Below, one piece after another: positions 8,563-16,821 of a stretch of DNA of 64,000 nt. A program made the translations under genes and the position numbers. Below the pieces are notes generated by a model. The model did not search any database. It was given only the letters and a program-made list of their open reading frames with translations, and had not been told where the DNA came from. Origin of the DNA: Pseudoclavibacter caeni. Lineage in GTDB: Bacteria; Actinomycetota; Actinomycetes; Actinomycetales; Microbacteriaceae. The stretch spans positions 124,001 through 188,000 of the forward strand of contig NZ_WBKA01000001.1 of assembly GCF_008831125.1 (NCBI RefSeq). Direction: 5' to 3'. Every line of letters starts with the position of its first letter. Within the stretch, counting starts at the first letter, position 1.

Positions 8563-8868
8563 GCGTCGCGCCTGACGGCGCAACCAGAACAGGATAGCAA
8601 ACTCCGCACCGATGTCGCCAGCCGACGTCCGTGCGGGCGGCGGACCGGCCGTCCGGGCCGGTCCGGGCTGGCGGGTCCGGACGACACCTCCCGCGCCCAC
8701 CTGCACCGGCCGTCCACTGACTCGCGCGCGCACAGCGCACCGCCAGCTCCCCGGCGCTATGATCAGGATCGGATGACGTGGCGCCGGGCGCATGCGCGCC
8801 CGGTCACGCGACCGGCATCGGCGCGAGACGACGCCCGCCTCGCCCATCACCCATCGCCCGAGGAGATC
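8563..8868. other. Divergent intergenic region between tRNA-Tyr and the TPR gene
   Basis: 306 bp without a convincing gene. It holds a TATGAT box at 8758-8763 that fits a -10 for the rightward TPR gene, giving a leader of roughly 100 nt. The tRNA promoter must also lie in the left part, but I see no clear -35/-10 pair for it. Confidence 0.4.
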
Positions 8869-9636
8869 ATGCACAGCGAGTCCACGGAACGGCTGTGGCG
8901 CCGCATCGCCGAGCAGGCGTGGAACGTCGCCAGCGATGCCTCCCCGGAGTCGACCGTGCGCCTGTTCGAGGAGCTCGTGCCCTTCATGGACACCTCCTCG
9001 CCCGACGACGTCTTCCAGCTCGCGAGCGCCTACTACTTCGCGAACAACCACTTCAAGGCGCAGATGTTCCTCGAGTTCGTCATCAAGAAGGGGCTGAGCG
9101 AGGAGAACCGGCCGCTGGCGATCCTGCAGATGGCCGACTGCCTGCGCTCGCTCGGCCGCGGCGAGGACGCCCTGCACTGGCTCGACTACGGGCTCACCGA
9201 GTACTCCGGGCAGGAGCAGGGCCGCTGGTTCGCCGCGCTCAAGGTGCGCACCCTCGCCGACCTCGGCCGGGTCGACGACGTGGTCGACATGGCGCTCGAA
9301 CTGCTCGGCATGCCGGCCGACGACGCGCATCCGCAGCCGGCGCCGTCGGACTCCGCCGCGCCGGTGATCGACCCGATCGACCAGGCGCACCCCGTGCTGC
9401 GCCGCCGAGATCTGCGCGCCCGGCGGGCTCCGGCCGACGACGCCGTCGACGAGACCGCGCCCGGGCCCACGGCCACCGTGCCGCCCCGGCACGCCCAGCC
9501 GCGCCCGGCGGGACGACGTGCCCAGCGCCGACAGCCGGGCGTCGGCGACACGACGAGGAGCGCCGGCGGGACGACCGGCCGCAGACGGGGTCGTCGCGGT
9601 CGCGACGAGCACCGCGAGGATGGGAGACAGCAGTGA
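8869..9636 (+). CDS. Tetratricopeptide-repeat protein
   Basis: A 255-residue protein. Residues ~1-150 form helical repeats of TPR type (STERLWRRIAEQAWNVA; DVFQLASAYYFANNHFKAQMFLEFV; PLAILQMADCLRSLGRGEDALHWLDYGL). The last ~100 residues are a disordered Pro/Ala/Arg-rich tail. It resembles the TPR_5-type tetratricopeptide proteins of actinobacteria; no function is established. The start ATG 8869 has a CGAGGAG site 6 nt upstream. An upstream in-frame ATG at 8773 lacks one and would add a non-conserved leader. It overlaps the next small gene by 4 nt. Confidence 0.75.
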   Translation: MHSESTERLWRRIAEQAWNVASDASPESTVRLFEELVPFMDTSSPDDVFQLASAYYFANNHFKAQMFLEFVIKKGLSEENRPLAILQMADCLRSLGRGEDALHWLDYGLTEYSGQEQGRWFAALKVRTLADLGRVDDVVDMALELLGMPADDAHPQPAPSDSAAPVIDPIDQAHPVLRRRDLRARRAPADDAVDETAPGPTATVPPRHAQPRPAGRRAQRRQPGVGDTTRSAGGTTGRRRGRRGRDEHREDGRQQ

Positions 9637-9869
9637 GGACACCGCGCACAGGACGCCCCGGCGACGATCGCCGTGACACCCCCGAGTACCGACGGGCGGT
9701 GCGCCGGCAGGTGATCGCCGGGATCGTCATCGGCGCGATCGTCGGCGTCTTCCTGTGGGTGTTCACCCAGGAGTGGCTCTACCTGCTGCCCTCGCTGGGC
9801 ATCGGCGCGGTCAGCGGCGTGGTGATCCGCCCCTCCGGGGTCGACGACCGCGACAGTCGCCGGCGCTGA
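9633..9869 (+). CDS. Small two-helix membrane protein
   Basis: A 78-residue protein starting VRTPRTGRPGDD at a GTG that overlaps the TPR stop codon. After a charged N-terminus it has two hydrophobic stretches (VIAGIVIGAIVGVFLWVF and WLYLLPSLGIGAVSGVVI) and a short charged end. No family recognised. Coupling to the TPR gene suggests they act together, for instance with the TPR part recruited to the membrane; that is inference. Confidence 0.65.
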   Translation: MRTPRTGRPGDDRRDTPEYRRAVRRQVIAGIVIGAIVGVFLWVFTQEWLYLLPSLGIGAVSGVVIRPSGVDDRDSRRR

Positions 9870-9938
9870 CCCACCCGGTCGCAGGACCGGCCTGATCCCC
9901 CGCCTCGACGGCGCCGGCCGGACGGGCCTCGCGCCCGG

Positions 9939-11009
9939 TCAGCCGAGCCGACGTCGGGCCCGCTCCACGGCCGCGTCGGCCTCGGGGTCACCCTCGGCCA
10001 CCGGCGCGGTGCGCCCGGCCCACGGGCGCAGGACGCTGAACACCGGCCGCCCGTCCGGGCCCGCCGGCAGCGGGGTCACCCCGTCCTCGGCGACCGGCCA
10101 CGGCAGCGGAGCCGACGCCGCACCGGCCGGGACACCCCCGTCGCCGGTGGCGGGCGAGGCTGAGGTCGCGGGCGGAGCCGGGATGACCGATGCGACCGGG
10201 CCCGGGGCCCCTGCTGCTCTCACGGGCCCGGCGACGCGCGCCCGGGCGGGCGCGGCCCGCGCCGCCCGACGGCGGTCGCGCCCCGTCCACCAGGTCAGCA
10301 GCACGTCGATCGACGCCGCGAGGAACGCGAGCATCGCGACGATCACGATCAGACGCCCGAACCAGTCGCCGACCTCCACGCGGAACGACCGCCCCAGCAG
10401 GAGGGGCAGGAACAGCACGACCGCGAGCGCGCCGAGCAGCCCGGCTGAGACCCAGGTGAGGGCGCGCAGCGTCCGGTCGGTGCCCGCGGGGCGCAGGAAG
10501 AGCCAGACGGCCACCACCGGCAGCTTGGCCACGACGAGCAGCGGGACGAGCATCAGCAGGGCGATCCCGGCGTTGTCGCCGCCACGGGCGAGCCGGTCGC
10601 CCGCCGCCACCGGCTCGAGCCAGGTCAGCAGCGTGCACCAGGCGAGGACGTACACGCTGGTGACCACGCCGAACGCCACCGGGTACCCCCGGTCGCGGTC
10701 GGCGATCGCGAGCTCGCCGATGGTCACCCCGACGAACATCCCGAAGAGGATGATCGTGACGATGACTTTCGTCCCCCGGGCCGGCACATCGCCGAGGAAC
10801 AGCGACACGATGACGAGCAGCGTGATCGCGACGAGCGCGCCGATCGCGATCCAGAGGCCCGGGGGCAGGCGCCGCCGGGCGGGCGCGGACGCCGCCGGCA
10901 CAGCGGTGCCCGGGGCGGACGGTACCGGCGGGGCGCCCGTCGCCGGTGCGTCAGCCTCCGGCGCGGATCTGGATGCGGGCTGGGTGCTGGGGACTTCTGG
11001 GGCGTCCAT
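9939..11009 (-). CDS. Six-helix membrane protein of unknown function
   Basis: A 356-residue protein with a Pro/Ala-rich cytoplasmic N-terminus (about 45 residues), six clear transmembrane helices between residues ~50 and ~250 (first: LWIAIGALVAITLLVIVSLFLG), and a long Ala/Pro-rich tail ending ERARRRLG. No family recognised. ATG 11009 is chosen: a TAAGGT box (11022-11017, minus strand) lies exactly 7 nt upstream. The transposon boundary falls at the outer edge of that box, and the duplicated TTA restores it. An alternative start inside the IS (GTG 11072) would add 21 residues in frame. Expression may have changed, because the original -35 has been replaced by IS sequence. Confidence 0.7.
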   Translation of the reverse strand: MDAPEVPSTQPASRSAPEADAPATGAPPVPSAPGTAVPAASAPARRRLPPGLWIAIGALVAITLLVIVSLFLGDVPARGTKVIVTIILFGMFVGVTIGELAIADRDRGYPVAFGVVTSVYVLAWCTLLTWLEPVAAGDRLARGGDNAGIALLMLVPLLVVAKLPVVAVWLFLRPAGTDRTLRALTWVSAGLLGALAVVLFLPLLLGRSFRVEVGDWFGRLIVIVAMLAFLAASIDVLLTWWTGRDRRRAARAAPARARVAGPVRAAGAPGPVASVIPAPPATSASPATGDGGVPAGAASAPLPWPVAEDGVTPLPAGPDGRPVFSVLRPWAGRTAPVAEGDPEADAAVERARRRLG

Positions 11010-11022
11010 GCCTCTCACCTTA

Positions 11023-11976
11023 GAGTTTGCGCCGTTTGGTGACTTGCCGATGGGTTGAGGTGGGGTGGGCACGGGGTCTGTTAATCACGATTGTGTGAAG
11101 AATACGTGTATCAACAGGATTCCCCGTGCCCGCGGTTCCATCATCGGTCATTGAGCCTATCTGGTGCCAGTTCGAGGCCCTCATCCCTGCCGTGGCCGAT
11201 AAGCACCCGCTGGGATGTCACCGCCCCAGAGTGCCGGATCGGGTGGTCTTCGACAAACTCATCCAGGTGCTGGTCTTCGGTGTCGCTTACCGGAAGATCG
11301 AGGATGCGTCGTGTTCGGCCACGACGATCCGGCGCCGCCGAGACGAATGGATCGCCGCCGGGATGTTCACCCGACTCGAGCAGATCTGTCTGGACGGCTA
11401 CGACAAGATGATCGGCCTGGAACTCGAGAACGTGGTCGTCGACGGATGCATCGTGAAAGCCCCCTGCGGTGGCCAGGCCGCCGGCCCATCACCGGTGGAT
11501 CGGGGCAAACAGGGCACGAAACGCTCCCTGATGGTCGACGGCCAGGGCATCCCGATCGGCTGTGTGACGGCAGGAGCCAACCGCAACGACTCACCCCTGC
11601 TCGAGGCGACTCTGGACAAACTCGCCAGGTTCGGCTTCGACCTGCCCGAACAGATCACCGTCCACCTCGACGCCGGATACGACTCGCACAAGACCCGTGA
11701 CCTCCTGGACACGCTCGGCTGCGATCACCAGATCAGCACCAAGGGCGAACCCCTCCAAGCCGGTGCCCGCTGGGTGGTCGAACGCACGAATTCCTGGCAC
11801 ACCAGGGGATTCCGCAAACTCCAGATCTGCACCGAAGTCCGCACCCGAGTCATCGACGCGTTCATCGCCTTCGCAAACGCCATCATCATCACCCGAAGAC
11901 TCATCGCCCAAGCCTGGACCAGATACCGCTGGAACAACAGACCACACAAACAACCATGACCAAACGGCGCAACCTC
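11023..11976 (+). mobile_element. Insertion sequence, IS5 family type, copy 1
   Basis: 954 bp, from GAGTTTGCGCC to GGCGCAACCTC. The terminal inverted repeat is about 18 bp with one mismatch (left GAGTTTGCGCCGTTTGGT; right end reversed GAGGTTGCGCCGTTTGGT). One transposase gene fills it. Reading it against copy 2 I see one substitution (C 11935 versus T 16755, synonymous). Confidence 0.93.
11126..11959 (+). CDS. IS5-family DDE transposase, copy 1
   Basis: A 277-residue transposase starting at GTG 11126 (VPAVPSSVIEPIW). It has an N-terminal helix-turn-helix region (residues ~25-85, with DUF4096-like VFDKLIQVLVFGVAYRKIED) and the DDE catalytic triad: first Asp in NVVVDGCIVKAP, second in VHLDAGYDSHKT, Glu in WVVERTNSWHTRGFRKL. 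The YREK-like signature is represented by ERTNSWHTRGFRKL. It appears intact, so the element may still be active. A single unbroken frame is present, without the frameshift seen in some IS5 relatives. Confidence 0.93.
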   Translation: MPAVPSSVIEPIWCQFEALIPAVADKHPLGCHRPRVPDRVVFDKLIQVLVFGVAYRKIEDASCSATTIRRRRDEWIAAGMFTRLEQICLDGYDKMIGLELENVVVDGCIVKAPCGGQAAGPSPVDRGKQGTKRSLMVDGQGIPIGCVTAGANRNDSPLLEATLDKLARFGFDLPEQITVHLDAGYDSHKTRDLLDTLGCDHQISTKGEPLQAGARWVVERTNSWHTRGFRKLQICTEVRTRVIDAFIAFANAIIITRRLIAQAWTRYRWNNRPHKQP

Positions 11977-11986
11977 TAAGCGCTGG

Positions 11987-13216
11987 GTGACACCACCGAC
12001 GGACCGATCAGATCGACCGGTGGCGGTCGTGGTCGCTGACAGTCTGCTGGCGCAGAGGGAAGGTCTCGCACTGGCGCTCACCGAATGGGGGCCGGACGTC
12101 GTCATCTGGGACGAAGCGCACCGGGGAAAGACCTACGGCTCCCGACGCAGCGAAGCGGTCCTCCAGCTGACCCACGACTGCAGGGCGCAGGGCATCGCCG
12201 TGACCGGTACGCCAATGCTGAAGTCGCCGGCGGAGCTCGCACCGCTGATGGAGTTCACCGGTCAGGACGTCTCTGTGTTCGGCGGGCTCCGGCAACTGCT
12301 CGACCACACCTGCACACTCGACCGGTACGGGCGTCTGCGGCCCTCCCGCAAAGGGGAGGACTGGCTGCAACAGAAGCTGTCAGGTGAGGTGATGATCCGC
12401 CGCACCAAAGCGCAGGTGAGCCCCCAGCTGCCGCCGAAGCACCGGTACCCGATCTACATCGACGCACCGATGGCGGAGTTCAACCGGGCTCACAAGGAGA
12501 TCAACCAGAAGATCGACACGTGGCTGAAGGAGTGGCGCAAGCAGCACGGGGCCCTCCCCGACCACGAGGCGATCCTCGACTACGCGAACGGCAACCTCGG
12601 GTACATCTCACAGCTGCGACGCGCTGCCGGTGTCTGCAAAGTTCCCGTTGCCGAGGTGATGATCGCGCAGCACATCGCTCAGACACGGTCTGATGACGGC
12701 ACCTTCAGTGACCCGCTGATCGTCTGGACTCACCACAAGGAGGTCACTGAGGTGCTGGCGACGAAAGTGCCTGACATCGACGGTGCGGCGATGATCATCG
12801 GCGGCATGAACCGGCAGCATCGCGATCATCTGATCGACGAGTTCCAAGCCGGTCGTGTCGGGGCACTCGTCTGCTCCACACATGCGGCCGGTGTGGCGAT
12901 CACACTCACCCGGTGCCACAGCATGCTGTTCGTGGAGACCGACTGGACCCCTGGGATCGTCGTCCAGGCGGAAGACCGGGCCCACCGCACCGGCCAGACT
13001 GCAGACCAGGTGTCCATCGGCACCTTGGTCTGTCAGGGGACGCTCGACCCTATCGTGCAGGCGACGCTGCATCGGAAGGCGCAGTTCCTAGACGCGACCA
13101 TCGGCGGCGACAACAGCGTCTACGTCGACGAGGACGACGATCTCACAGCTACGGACGTGCTCGTGAACCTGATTCAGGCTCGGGTTGATCAGATGACGTC
13201 ACATGTCAGACGCTGA
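11987..13216 (+). pseudogene. SNF2/DEAH-type helicase, N-terminally truncated by the IS
   Basis: 409 codons remain. The fragment starts just 5' of motif II (VVIWDEAHRGKTYGS, residues ~36-50), then motif III (GIAVTGTPML) and the C-terminal RecA lobe with motif V (LVCSTHAAGVAITLT) and motif VI (QAEDRAHRTGQTADQ). This is the SWI2/SNF2 helicase layout, closest in feel to SMARCAL1-like and phage or plasmid helicases. Motif I (Walker A) and the first ~100 or more residues are missing. The frame is closed off inside IS copy 1, where an in-frame stop lies upstream. Without the Walker A it should not hydrolyse ATP. GTG 11987 can initiate, but probably only marks where the fragment begins. Confidence 0.82.
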
Positions 13217-13321
13217 TCTCCGGCCCAAGCTGGGGCTTCTGCGCGTACCGACCGTCTGAGGTGCGGGCTGCATAGATGGGTGCCGTGGATAGCAGCCAAT
13301 GGACAAAACCCGTTCATTCTC

Positions 13322-13349
13322 TTCGACTATGCGTGACGCATGATACGGT
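13322..13349 (+). promoter_or_regulatory. Promoter with palindromic operator for the bacteriocin-like gene
   Basis: TTCGAC (13322-13327) and TACGGT (13344-13349) are 16 bp apart and fit a -35/-10 pair. The spacer contains the perfect inverted repeat ATGCGT-G-ACGCAT (13329-13341), a plausible repressor site. The gene starts 30 nt further on behind an AGAGAGG ribosome site. Assigned by eye. Confidence 0.4.
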
Positions 13350-13379
13350 ACGCCTGTAACCAAAAGAGAGGAAACCTGC

Positions 13380-13874
13380 ATGACACTCACAGGGACAAAT
13401 CTCGTCAAAGCGCTGATCGCAATGGTCTGCGCAGCACTCGTTGGTCTCGGTATGGTCAGCCCGGCCACCGCCGCAGAGAATGATCAAAGCACAACCAAGG
13501 TACAGCTGCTGACGTCATCCGGAGCGCTCCAGGAGGCTGCAGTGCACGCTGGAGTCTCGACGGAGTTCCTGGCCGCGAACCTCGTTGATGTCGTAGACCT
13601 GCAGCAAGCTCGGGAGATCTCTACTCAGGAGCATGCAAAGGTGCTGCCGGATTCAACGCCTTCACTGAGCTGCCAGCCATCTGAAGGTCAGGTCACAACT
13701 TACGGTTGGGGTATCCACTGTGCACGTGCCTGGGCCGGGTATGGGCTGTACACCATCTGGGGCACAGCAATCTGCGGACTGGCCGCAGCTGGCTCCGTTG
13801 GAGCACTGGGCATCCCCTGCGAACTGCTGTTAGCGGCTGGCAGCGGAGCCATCGACTGGAACTCGGTCTGCTGA
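13380..13874 (+). CDS. Secreted Cys/Gly-rich bacteriocin-like precursor
   Basis: A 164-residue preproprotein. Residues 1-32 are a Sec signal peptide (Lys10, hydrophobic core LIAMVCAALVGLGMV, AxA-type site at TAA-EN). Residues 33-~95 form a polar helical pro-region. Residues ~98-164 are a Gly/Ala/Trp-rich hydrophobic module with five cysteines (C98, C114, C132, C147 and the final residue C164), for example WGTAICGLAAAGSVGALGIP. This layout recalls halocin C8-like and other Cys-rich class II bacteriocin precursors, but no signature settles it. Directly downstream, 7 nt away, is a small two-helix membrane protein, a typical place for an immunity protein. AT-richer than the host genes. An exported cell-surface peptide of other function remains possible. 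Confidence 0.6.
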   Translation: MTLTGTNLVKALIAMVCAALVGLGMVSPATAAENDQSTTKVQLLTSSGALQEAAVHAGVSTEFLAANLVDVVDLQQAREISTQEHAKVLPDSTPSLSCQPSEGQVTTYGWGIHCARAWAGYGLYTIWGTAICGLAAAGSVGALGIPCELLLAAGSGAIDWNSVC

Positions 13875-13881
13875 GGCCACT

Positions 13882-14067
13882 ATGAAGAAGCGCATTCTGT
13901 GGGCGGTTGCGGTGCTTGCGCTCTCCTCGTATGTCGCTCTATTCGTTGGATGTCTGATCGGTGGCGGTGGTGCACAGCAGTTCATCAACATGCTCCTGCC
14001 ACACACCTTCGTCATGGTTCCATGCGCCGCAGCTGTGGGGTGGTGGAGCATCCATCGAAATCGATAG
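13882..14067 (+). CDS. Small two-TM membrane protein, possible immunity protein
   Basis: A 61-residue protein starting MKKRILWAVAVLALSS. It has two transmembrane helices (about residues 5-27 and 40-56) joined by a Gly-rich loop (IGGGGAQQF), and a basic C-terminus (HRNR). A GAGG site stands 6 nt upstream of the ATG. It begins 7 nt after the bacteriocin-like gene and so is probably in the same transcript. Small cationic membrane proteins in this position often give producer self-protection; there is no sequence family to confirm that here. Confidence 0.6.
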   Translation: MKKRILWAVAVLALSSYVALFVGCLIGGGGAQQFINMLLPHTFVMVPCAAAVGWWSIHRNR

Positions 14068-14070
14068 GCA

Positions 14071-14129
14071 CAGAGCCCCGGAGCCCTGCTGACAGCAAGA
14101 TGGCGAGTCAGAGAAGGCCCGGGGCTCTG
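14071..14129. repeat. Inverted repeat, possible terminator
   Basis: CAGAGCCCCGG (14071-14081) is exactly complementary to CCGGGGCTCTG (14119-14129), separated by 37 nt. It lies 3 nt after the small membrane gene, so it may end that transcript. The loop is long and no T-run follows, so it is a weak terminator call. Confidence 0.4.
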
Positions 14130-14284
14130 AGTCCCTACTGGCGCCAGTATCGGTGGCGCATCTTGCAGGTCGCTGGATGCAGCTGCGCGTCGACGTCCAC
14201 CGTGAGTGATGAACCTGCACGGGGATACCGTGACAGCACCCTCGTCTTGGTGCGGTGGATTCACTCAGTCCTCGGCTGTCACGT

Positions 14285-14296
14285 TAGGCTCAAGCC
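14285..14296 (+). promoter_or_regulatory. Leaderless-type -10 of the SRAP gene
   Basis: TAGGCT at 14285-14290 ends 6 nt before ATG 14297. This matters because the SRAP catalytic cysteine must be residue 2. Confidence 0.55.
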
Positions 14297-14968
14297 ATGT
14301 GTGGACGAATCGTGCAGGCGAAGACCAGTGACTACGTCGCTCTGTTCGACGTCGCCCAAGTCGAAAGTTCCGGTTTTGAGCCGTCGTGGAATCTGAAGCC
14401 GACGCAGGATGCGCTGATCGTGCTCGACGGCGACAAGGACGGGGTTCGCCGTCTCGCGCCGGCGCGCTGGTTACTGGTGCCGACGTGGTCGAAGACCCTG
14501 AAGCTGAAGTTCCCGACATTCAACGCTCGCATCGAGACCGCGGGCCAGAAGCCGACGTTCCACGCCTCGATGACACGGAGACGCTGCATCTTCCCCATCG
14601 ACGGATACTACGAGTGGCAGACCGCCGGCAAGTCGAAGACCCCCTTCTACGTGCATCGCGACGAGCCGTTCGGACTCGCAGGCCTGTACAGCTGGTGGCA
14701 TGACCCTGCAGCCAGTGCCGACGACGGCTGGGCGCTGACTGCGACAGTCCTCACCCAGGACGCCGCTGCCCCGCTCGCGTGGTTGCATGACCGCATGCCG
14801 GTGACCATTGAGCGCACCCTCGTCGACGCGTGGCTGGACCCCGAGGTCGACGGCAACGCCTTGACCGGGGAGCTGACCCGCTCGAGCATCGAGACCGCTG
14901 GATCGCTCGCCTGGCATGAGGTCGCACCGCTGAAAGGAAACGGCCCGGAGCTCACTGCGGCACTCTGA
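14297..14968 (+). CDS. SOS response-associated peptidase family (SRAP/HMCES/YedK)
   Basis: A 223-residue SRAP protein. It begins Met-Cys-Gly-Arg, so Cys2 becomes the N-terminal residue after Met removal and can form the thiazolidine crosslink with an abasic site in single-stranded DNA. Other family residues are visible: Asn32 in PSWNLKP, Glu in DGYYEWQ, and His in WLHDRMPVTI. It shields abasic sites from strand breakage at forks. Such genes are common as cargo on plasmids, phages and transposons. Its TAGGCT promoter makes it an independent unit of the cargo, and it seems intact. Confidence 0.92.
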   Translation: MCGRIVQAKTSDYVALFDVAQVESSGFEPSWNLKPTQDALIVLDGDKDGVRRLAPARWLLVPTWSKTLKLKFPTFNARIETAGQKPTFHASMTRRRCIFPIDGYYEWQTAGKSKTPFYVHRDEPFGLAGLYSWWHDPAASADDGWALTATVLTQDAAAPLAWLHDRMPVTIERTLVDAWLDPEVDGNALTGELTRSSIETAGSLAWHEVAPLKGNGPELTAAL

Positions 14969-14974
14969 AAGCGG

Positions 14975-15842
14975 TCACTGCCGCCAGTAGCGGTCTTTCA
15001 TCTCAAACGTCACCGGGCGCAGCTGCACATCGGCGGAGCAGGAGATACGGTCGCCGAAACTGATCTTGGTCTTCGGCACGGTCATTTCGTTGCCGTCTCC
15101 GACGCCGTCGGTGAGCGTGGGGTCGGCGCGGTCGTTTCTCGTGCACGTCCAGTTGTACTTGTACCAGGCCGGTGAGGAGCCTGCGACATCGACCCGGTAC
15201 TTCAGGTCCGATCCGCTGAGGAACACTCGGCTGTCGGTGCTCTGCGTCTCCCCCGGTGCTGCGTCGACCGAAGCGGAGTTCGACCCTGAGCTCACCGAGG
15301 CCGTGAACTTCGGGTCATCACCGCGTGCATCGGATGGTGCTTTCACTGTGGCGCTGGCCTTCGTCACCAGGAACCCGAAGATGGCACCGTTCGGGGTGTC
15401 CGCGCGAATTTCCTGATCGATGTACCCGGGCGCGTAGCTGTAGTAGAGGATGTTCCCGGACTTCTGCACGTCGTACTGCATGAACGGCCAGAACGGCCCG
15501 TTGACCGGGTGCAGGGTGCCGCCGGCAGGGCCGGTGTAGGTGACGAGCAGCCCGGTGGTCTGCGTGCGGGTGTCGTCGCAGCCTCGACCTGTCCCTCCCT
15601 GCAGCGATGCGAGCTTCGTCAAGGTCTTATCGGACCGGAACATGACAGTCTCGCCGGCCTCCGTGGACTCCGAGTCACCGGTCACGAAAGCGTAGTCCGG
15701 AACGGGAGCGCCAGTCGGGTCGGTGACCGTAATCGAATCGATCCTCATGGAGACGCCGGAGCCCTGCTGACCGTGGAACAGCAGGGCAGGCTGGCCAGCG
15801 ATCGATTCGAAGCCGGTGTTGCCGAGACCTGCGGCGTAGTAA
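14975..15842 (-). pseudogene. Exported or surface protein, C-terminal fragment cut by IS copy 2
   Basis: About 289 codons remain, reading leftward from the IS boundary (YYAAGLGNTGFESI...) to the stop at 14975. The composition is that of an extracellular beta-rich protein: Thr/Ser/Gly-rich, with segments such as RIDSITVTDPTGAPV and several cysteines (GRGCDD, WTCTRN, RISCSAD). It has no LPXTG or membrane anchor at the C-terminus. I do not recognise the family. Its N-terminal part, including any signal peptide, was removed. A GTG at 15892 inside the IS gives an in-frame 16-residue IS-derived leader (MPTPPQPIGKSPNGAN), so a hybrid product is conceivable, but without a signal peptide it would stay inside. 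Confidence 0.7.
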
Positions 15843-16796
15843 GAGTTTGCGCCGTTTGGTGACTTGCCGATGGGTTGAGGTGGGGTGGGCACGGGGTCTG
15901 TTAATCACGATTGTGTGAAGAATACGTGTATCAACAGGATTCCCCGTGCCCGCGGTTCCATCATCGGTCATTGAGCCTATCTGGTGCCAGTTCGAGGCCC
16001 TCATCCCTGCCGTGGCCGATAAGCACCCGCTGGGATGTCACCGCCCCAGAGTGCCGGATCGGGTGGTCTTCGACAAACTCATCCAGGTGCTGGTCTTCGG
16101 TGTCGCTTACCGGAAGATCGAGGATGCGTCGTGTTCGGCCACGACGATCCGGCGCCGCCGAGACGAATGGATCGCCGCCGGGATGTTCACCCGACTCGAG
16201 CAGATCTGTCTGGACGGCTACGACAAGATGATCGGCCTGGAACTCGAGAACGTGGTCGTCGACGGATGCATCGTGAAAGCCCCCTGCGGTGGCCAGGCCG
16301 CCGGCCCATCACCGGTGGATCGGGGCAAACAGGGCACGAAACGCTCCCTGATGGTCGACGGCCAGGGCATCCCGATCGGCTGTGTGACGGCAGGAGCCAA
16401 CCGCAACGACTCACCCCTGCTCGAGGCGACTCTGGACAAACTCGCCAGGTTCGGCTTCGACCTGCCCGAACAGATCACCGTCCACCTCGACGCCGGATAC
16501 GACTCGCACAAGACCCGTGACCTCCTGGACACGCTCGGCTGCGATCACCAGATCAGCACCAAGGGCGAACCCCTCCAAGCCGGTGCCCGCTGGGTGGTCG
16601 AACGCACGAATTCCTGGCACACCAGGGGATTCCGCAAACTCCAGATCTGCACCGAAGTCCGCACCCGAGTCATCGACGCGTTCATCGCCTTCGCAAACGC
16701 CATCATCATCACCCGAAGACTCATCGCCCAAGCCTGGACCAGATACCGCTGGAATAACAGACCACACAAACAACCATGACCAAACGGCGCAACCTC
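15843..16796 (+). mobile_element. Insertion sequence, IS5 family type, copy 2
   Basis: 954 bp in the same orientation as copy 1 at an exact offset of 4820 bp, with the same ends. Flanks are TAA on the left (15840-15842) and TTA on the right (16797-16799). The mismatch between its own two flanks shows that it is not a simple independent insertion in its present context. Confidence 0.93.
15946..16779 (+). CDS. IS5-family DDE transposase, copy 2
   Basis: 277 residues, identical in protein sequence to copy 1 as far as I can read, with the same Asp (VVVDGC), Asp (LDAGYDS) and Glu (VVERTNSW) residues. The only base difference noted is the synonymous AAC/AAT change near the end. Two intact transposase genes mean that either copy could drive movement of the whole unit. 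Confidence 0.93.
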   Translation: MPAVPSSVIEPIWCQFEALIPAVADKHPLGCHRPRVPDRVVFDKLIQVLVFGVAYRKIEDASCSATTIRRRRDEWIAAGMFTRLEQICLDGYDKMIGLELENVVVDGCIVKAPCGGQAAGPSPVDRGKQGTKRSLMVDGQGIPIGCVTAGANRNDSPLLEATLDKLARFGFDLPEQITVHLDAGYDSHKTRDLLDTLGCDHQISTKGEPLQAGARWVVERTNSWHTRGFRKLQICTEVRTRVIDAFIAFANAIIITRRLIAQAWTRYRWNNRPHKQP

Positions 16797-16821
16797 TTAG
16801 GCCCGGGCATTGACAGCCCGC

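Larger units (their letters stand above)
11020..16799. mobile_element. Composite transposon: two direct IS5-type copies with 3.9-kb cargo
   Basis: Two 954-bp copies of the same IS in direct orientation enclose 11977-15842. The trinucleotides outside are TTA (11020-11022) and TTA (16797-16799). Those facing the cargo are TAA (11977-11979) and TAA (15840-15842). Matching outer flanks are expected if the whole unit transposed and duplicated TTA. Recombination of a circular IS-bearing molecule into a resident IS would give the same pattern. The cargo is visibly poorer in G+C than the neighbouring genome, and both terminal cargo genes are truncated at the IS ends. Confidence 0.75.

Noticed and set aside
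11977-15842. Cargo as a naturally circular element closed at TAA
   Set aside because: Both end genes are truncated toward the IS copies. Joining the ends gives an open but unconvincing frame on one strand, so two independent IS insertions in a donor are simpler. Not excluded.
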